Assembly (NCBI GenBank): GCA_005883855.1
Contig: VBAU01000123.1
Span: forward strand, 1 to 7,083
Source of the DNA: Bacteroidota bacterium
GTDB taxonomy: Bacteria > Bacteroidota > Bacteroidia > Chitinophagales > Chitinophagaceae
Reading direction: 5' to 3'
Length of the DNA: 7,083 nt
Shown: piece by piece, positions 5,774 to 7,083 of the stretch
Position numbering within the stretch: position 1 is the first letter of the stretch
Layout: the number at the start of each line of letters is the position of its first letter
Position numbers and translations under genes: made by a program
Notes under the pieces: model-generated
Databases searched by the model: none
What the model was told of the DNA's origin: nothing
What the model saw: only the letters and a program-made list of their open reading frames with translations

Positions 5774-7083
5774 ATGCAATCACCACATCTATCCGAACAG
5801 GAAGGAATCAGAAGAGAGAAGCTCGCAGAAATGATCATGATGGGTATCGACCCTTACCCTGCAGCCCTGTACCCCGTTAATAACCATGCGTCGTCGATCA
5901 AAGAAAACTTCACAGAAGATAAAAAGGATGCGTTCGCAGACGTTTGTCTTGCAGGGCGCATCATGAGTGTTCGCGACATGGGGAAAGCAAACTTTGCCGT
6001 GCTCCAGGATTCTACCGGCCGTATTCAATTATACATACGCCGGGATGATATCTGCCCCGGAGAAGACAAAAGATTATATGATGTGATTTGGAAAAAGCTG
6101 ATAGACATCAGCGATATCATCGGCGTAAAGGGGTTTGTATTTATAACTAAAACCGGCGAAACTTCTGTGCACGTCAAAGAATTAACCGTTCTTACAAAAT
6201 CTTTAAAGCCGTTACCTATTGTCAAGGAAGCCGAGGGCCAAACTTTTGACGCAGTCACGGATCCTGAATTTAAGTATCGGCAGCGGTATGCTGACCTCAT
6301 CATCAATCCACAGGCTAAAGATACTTTCACCAAACGGACGAGGTTGATCAATGCCATGCGTGATTTTTTGAATGAGCGTGGAGCGCTTGAAGTTGACACA
6401 CCTGTTTTGCAATCGATTCCAGGAGGCGCTTCCGCAAGGCCTTTTACCACCCACCACAACGCATTGGACATTCCAATGTACTTACGTATTGCCAATGAAC
6501 TCTACCTAAAACGTTTGATAGTTGGGGGCTTCGATTGGGTGTATGAGTTTAGCCGCAATTTTCGGAATGAAGGAATGGACCGTACTCACAATCCTGAATT
6601 CACCGTGCTGGAATTTTACGTTGCTTACAAAGATTATTTATGGATGATGGAGGTCACCGAACAGCTAATCGAAAAAACTGCGTTAACGGTCAATGGCACG
6701 ACTAAGGTAATGGTGGAGGGAAAAGAAATTGACTTTAAGGCTCCTTATCGCCGAATTAGCATGTACGATGCGATTAAAGAATATACCGGATACGATATTT
6801 CAGCTATGGACGAAAACCAGGTTCGAAATGTTTGCAGGCAATTGCACGTGCACGTTGACAATACGATGGGCAAAGGCAAAATGATTGATGAAATTTTTGG
6901 AGACAAGTGCGAAGATCATTTTGTGCAGCCGACATTTATTATTGATTACCCCGTTGAGATGAGTCCCCTCACGAAAAAGCATCGTAGCAAGCCCGGGCTG
7001 GTTGAGCGATTTGAATTGCTTGTAAATGGAAAAGAGATCGCGAATGCCTACAGTGAATTAAATGATCCCGTTGACCAGCGTGA
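5774..7083 (+). CDS. lysS: Lysyl-tRNA synthetase, class II, 3'-partial
   Basis: It attaches lysine to tRNA-Lys in the cytoplasm using ATP. The window holds 436 codons of a protein that is usually 500-575 residues in this phylum. The start MQSPHLSEQEGIRREKLAEM and GIDPYPA are typical of bacterial LysS. The N-terminal anticodon-binding OB fold covers about residues 55-165 (LAGRIMSVRDMGKANFAVLQ). The class II catalytic core begins at motif 1 (about 185-212, RTRLINAMRDFLNERG to VDTPVL), followed by GGASARPFTTHHNALD and ELYLKRLIVGGF. Motif 2 is at about 259-280, FSRNFRNEGMDRTHNPEF, with Arg264 and Glu266 at the ATP/aminoacyl-adenylate positions. The visible end NGKEIANAYSELNDP lies just before the part that carries motif 3, which is outside the window. 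No frame break is seen. It has its own promoter and is separated from the upstream gene by a terminator. Confidence 0.98.
   Translation, partial: MQSPHLSEQEGIRREKLAEMIMMGIDPYPAALYPVNNHASSIKENFTEDKKDAFADVCLAGRIMSVRDMGKANFAVLQDSTGRIQLYIRRDDICPGEDKRLYDVIWKKLIDISDIIGVKGFVFITKTGETSVHVKELTVLTKSLKPLPIVKEAEGQTFDAVTDPEFKYRQRYADLIINPQAKDTFTKRTRLINAMRDFLNERGALEVDTPVLQSIPGGASARPFTTHHNALDIPMYLRIANELYLKRLIVGGFDWVYEFSRNFRNEGMDRTHNPEFTVLEFYVAYKDYLWMMEVTEQLIEKTALTVNGTTKVMVEGKEIDFKAPYRRISMYDAIKEYTGYDISAMDENQVRNVCRQLHVHVDNTMGKGKMIDEIFGDKCEDHFVQPTFIIDYPVEMSPLTKKHRSKPGLVERFELLVNGKEIANAYSELNDPVDQR

Overview
The window looks like part of a Bacteroidota chromosome, probably Chitinophagia, Cytophagia or a relative. 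Four things point there: a C-terminal type IX secretion (T9SS type A) sorting domain; a lipoprotein with a charged tail after its cysteine; a lysyl-tRNA synthetase whose motif wording matches Bacteroidota LysS; and a perfect TAnnTTTG promoter box with a TTG element 20 bases upstream, in front of lysS. All convincing genes are on the + strand. No mobile element, CRISPR array, tRNA, rRNA or defence system was seen.

Layout. 1-769 is the 3' part of a DUF6268-like outer-membrane beta-barrel gene, broken by a one-base frame change near 280. 777-1022 is a doubtful 81-codon ORF. 1023-1573 has no convincing gene. 1574-3208 holds three small envelope genes: a secreted beta-barrel-like protein, a lipocalin-like lipoprotein, and a short protein with a signal peptide and two hydrophobic segments. 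3324-5674 is a large secreted protein: signal peptide, four tandem X25-type modules (the module found beside catalytic domains in bacterial pullulanases), an SdrD/Cna-B-like domain, an aromatic-rich module of unknown function, and a T9SS sorting domain. A perfect hairpin terminator (5699-5730) separates it from lysS (5774 to the window end), which is cut off before motif 3.

The most notable observation is that the X25 gene is split between two frames by what looks like a 25-base deletion inside its fourth repeat. The repeat-3 copy gives the expected intact sequence; restoring 25 bases gives one continuous 791-residue protein. As it stands, the signal peptide is separated from the sorting domain. 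This could be a recent pseudogene, a strain variant or an assembly error.

Together the genes suggest a cell-envelope and secretion neighbourhood next to a housekeeping gene. The shared direction allows co-transcription of 1574-5674, but apart from the 31-base gap before the lipoprotein the gaps exceed 100 bases, so a functional link is not shown. I found no clear new multi-gene system. The best candidates for novelty are the domain architecture of the X25 protein and its unnamed module.
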